A DNA stretch of 6,544 bases from Gammaproteobacteria bacterium (GTDB lineage: Bacteria; Pseudomonadota; Gammaproteobacteria; Chromatiales; Chromatiaceae): contig JADWMH010000088.1 in NCBI GenBank assembly GCA_015767355.1, positions 1-6,544 on the forward strand, in the 5' to 3' direction. Below, piece after piece: positions 5,765 to 6,544 of this stretch. Position numbers and translations under genes: made by a program. Each line of letters starts with the position of its first letter. Position 1 is the first letter of the stretch. The notes below the pieces were generated by a model. That model ran no database searches, was not told the origin of the DNA, and worked only from the letters and a program-made list of their open reading frames with translations.

Positions 5765-6451
5765 TTGAACAAGATCCCTGCAACCATCAACGTCATCAGC
5801 TTCGATCTGGATGATACCCTGTGGCCCTGCATGCAGACCATCATGCACGCGGAGGAGCAGTTGATGCTTTGGCTGGCGTCACGCGCCCGGCAACTGACCG
5901 AGGCGCACACCATTCACAGCCTGCGGGAGCACCGCCGCGAACTTGCGAGGCAAGAACCAGCCATCGCCCACGACCTGAATCTGCTGCGCGAAATCCAGCT
6001 GCGCCAGCTGCTTCAGGAGTTCGACCATGACCCGGGCATGGCTGCAGAGGCCGTCGTCTACTTTCAGCAGTTTCGTAATCTGGTTCACCCTTATCCCGAT
6101 GTCCTTCCTGCGCTCACACAGCTGAAAGAGGATTACACGCTGGTTTCGGTGACCAACGGCACCACCGAGATCGACAAAACGCCGCTGAGGGGGATTTTTC
6201 ATCACAGTCTCAACGCCAAACAGGTGGGACATGCAAAACCCCATCCGGCTATTTTTGAGCACGTCGTGAAGATGACCGGCAGCAACCCTGAGCAGATACT
6301 GCACATCGGCGACGACCCCCTGCGCGATGTCGAGTCCGCCAGGAACTTCGGGCTGCATGCCCTGTGGCTCAATCGCCTTGCGATGCCCTGGCCCGGTGAC
6401 ATCCGGAGAGCCGGGATCGAAATCACCTCACTGACTGAACTGCAAGGCTGA
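5765..6451 (+). CDS. HAD-superfamily (subfamily IA) phosphatase, YigB-like
   Basis: The 228-residue cytosolic protein has the complete HAD signature. Motif I is FDLDDTLW with D14 (nucleophile) and D16 (acid/base). Motif II is SVTNG with T130. Motif III is K158 in HAKPHPAIF. Motif IV is HIGDDPLRD with D183, D184 and D188. An all-alpha cap spans about residues 22-110, as in subfamily IA. The cap phrase EPAIAHDLNLLR resembles EPEIYHDVTRWR of E. coli YigB from memory, and the length is close to its 238 residues. YigB dephosphorylates a riboflavin-pathway intermediate and FMN; that activity is an inference here, and other small phosphates are possible. The start is TTG at 5765. An in-frame TAA at 5759-5761 excludes any upstream start, and a later start would lose motif I. 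No Shine-Dalgarno is visible, and the TAAAACT array lies directly upstream. The 130-bp gap and intervening repeats suggest separate transcription from cusBA. Confidence 0.88.
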   Translation: MNKIPATINVISFDLDDTLWPCMQTIMHAEEQLMLWLASRARQLTEAHTIHSLREHRRELARQEPAIAHDLNLLREIQLRQLLQEFDHDPGMAAEAVVYFQQFRNLVHPYPDVLPALTQLKEDYTLVSVTNGTTEIDKTPLRGIFHHSLNAKQVGHAKPHPAIFEHVVKMTGSNPEQILHIGDDPLRDVESARNFGLHALWLNRLAMPWPGDIRRAGIEITSLTELQG

Positions 6452-6511
6452 TTGAGACTAATTTCACTCCTCCGCAGGTTATCTCACCCCGCAGATGCAC
6501 CAGGTCGCCCC

Positions 6512-6544
6512 ATGATTGTACGCATACGCCCTGCCGCATCTTCT
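6512..6544 (+). CDS. Possible start of a further gene, truncated by the window edge (GNAT acetyltransferase-like N-terminus?)
   Basis: An ATG at 6512 opens a frame of 11 codons, MIVRIRPAASS, that reaches the window edge without a stop. An AGGT at 6502-6505 with a 7-nt gap is a weak Shine-Dalgarno. The I-R-x-A-like opening resembles the first beta strand of many GNAT N-acetyltransferases, but 11 residues cannot establish this. The 60 bp between the HAD stop and this ATG contain no convincing terminator, so co-transcription with the HAD gene is possible. A competing ATG at 6495 gives only a six-codon frame ending in TGA. Confidence 0.3.
   Translation, partial: MIVRIRPAASS

Overview
The window looks like a piece of a proteobacterial chromosome, most likely a gammaproteobacterium. 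This rests on the close resemblance of the two large genes to E. coli CusB and CusA, the YigB-like phosphatase, and a dispersed palindromic repeat of a type common in such genomes. I cannot name the genus from the sequence. Its centre is a copper/silver efflux module.

Layout, left to right. (1) On the minus strand, the 5' part of an AT-rich multi-helix membrane protein gene runs off the left edge (start at 342). (2) Diverging from it on the plus strand is a small secreted cysteine-rich protein of about 111 residues (441-776), resembling the CopL/DUF2946 type of small proteins found beside copper genes. (3) A 144-bp gap holds a near-perfect long hairpin (800-867), a member of a dispersed palindromic repeat family. 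(4) cusB (921-2324) encodes the periplasmic adaptor, with an N-terminal Cys-type heavy-metal-binding domain followed by a second, Cys-less, Met-only copy. (5) cusA (2329-5634) starts 4 bp after the cusB stop and encodes the RND pump. It keeps the three-methionine Cu(I)/Ag(I) site of E. coli CusA but carries an extra segment of about 56 residues after TM7. (6) A 130-bp gap holds a second copy of the palindromic repeat (5643-5713) and, directly abutting, a heptanucleotide tandem array of TAAAACT (5717-5758). (7) A HAD phosphatase of the YigB type (5765-6451) starts with TTG and has no visible Shine-Dalgarno. (8) At the right edge there may be the first 11 codons of another gene (6512 onward).

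Working together: the Cys-rich secreted protein, CusB and CusA are all exported or envelope proteins that bind or move soft metals, and they lie in one direction, so a copper/silver detoxification operon is the simplest reading. No outer-membrane channel (CusC), CusF chaperone or regulator (CusRS, CueR) lies inside the window. CusC would be expected just outside it or elsewhere in the genome. The HAD gene appears to be a separate transcription unit and probably housekeeping.

I found no wholly new system here. The points most worth a second look are the palindromic repeat copies bracketing cusBA, the heptamer array next to a weakly initiated gene, the CusA insertion, and the doubled metal-binding domain of CusB.
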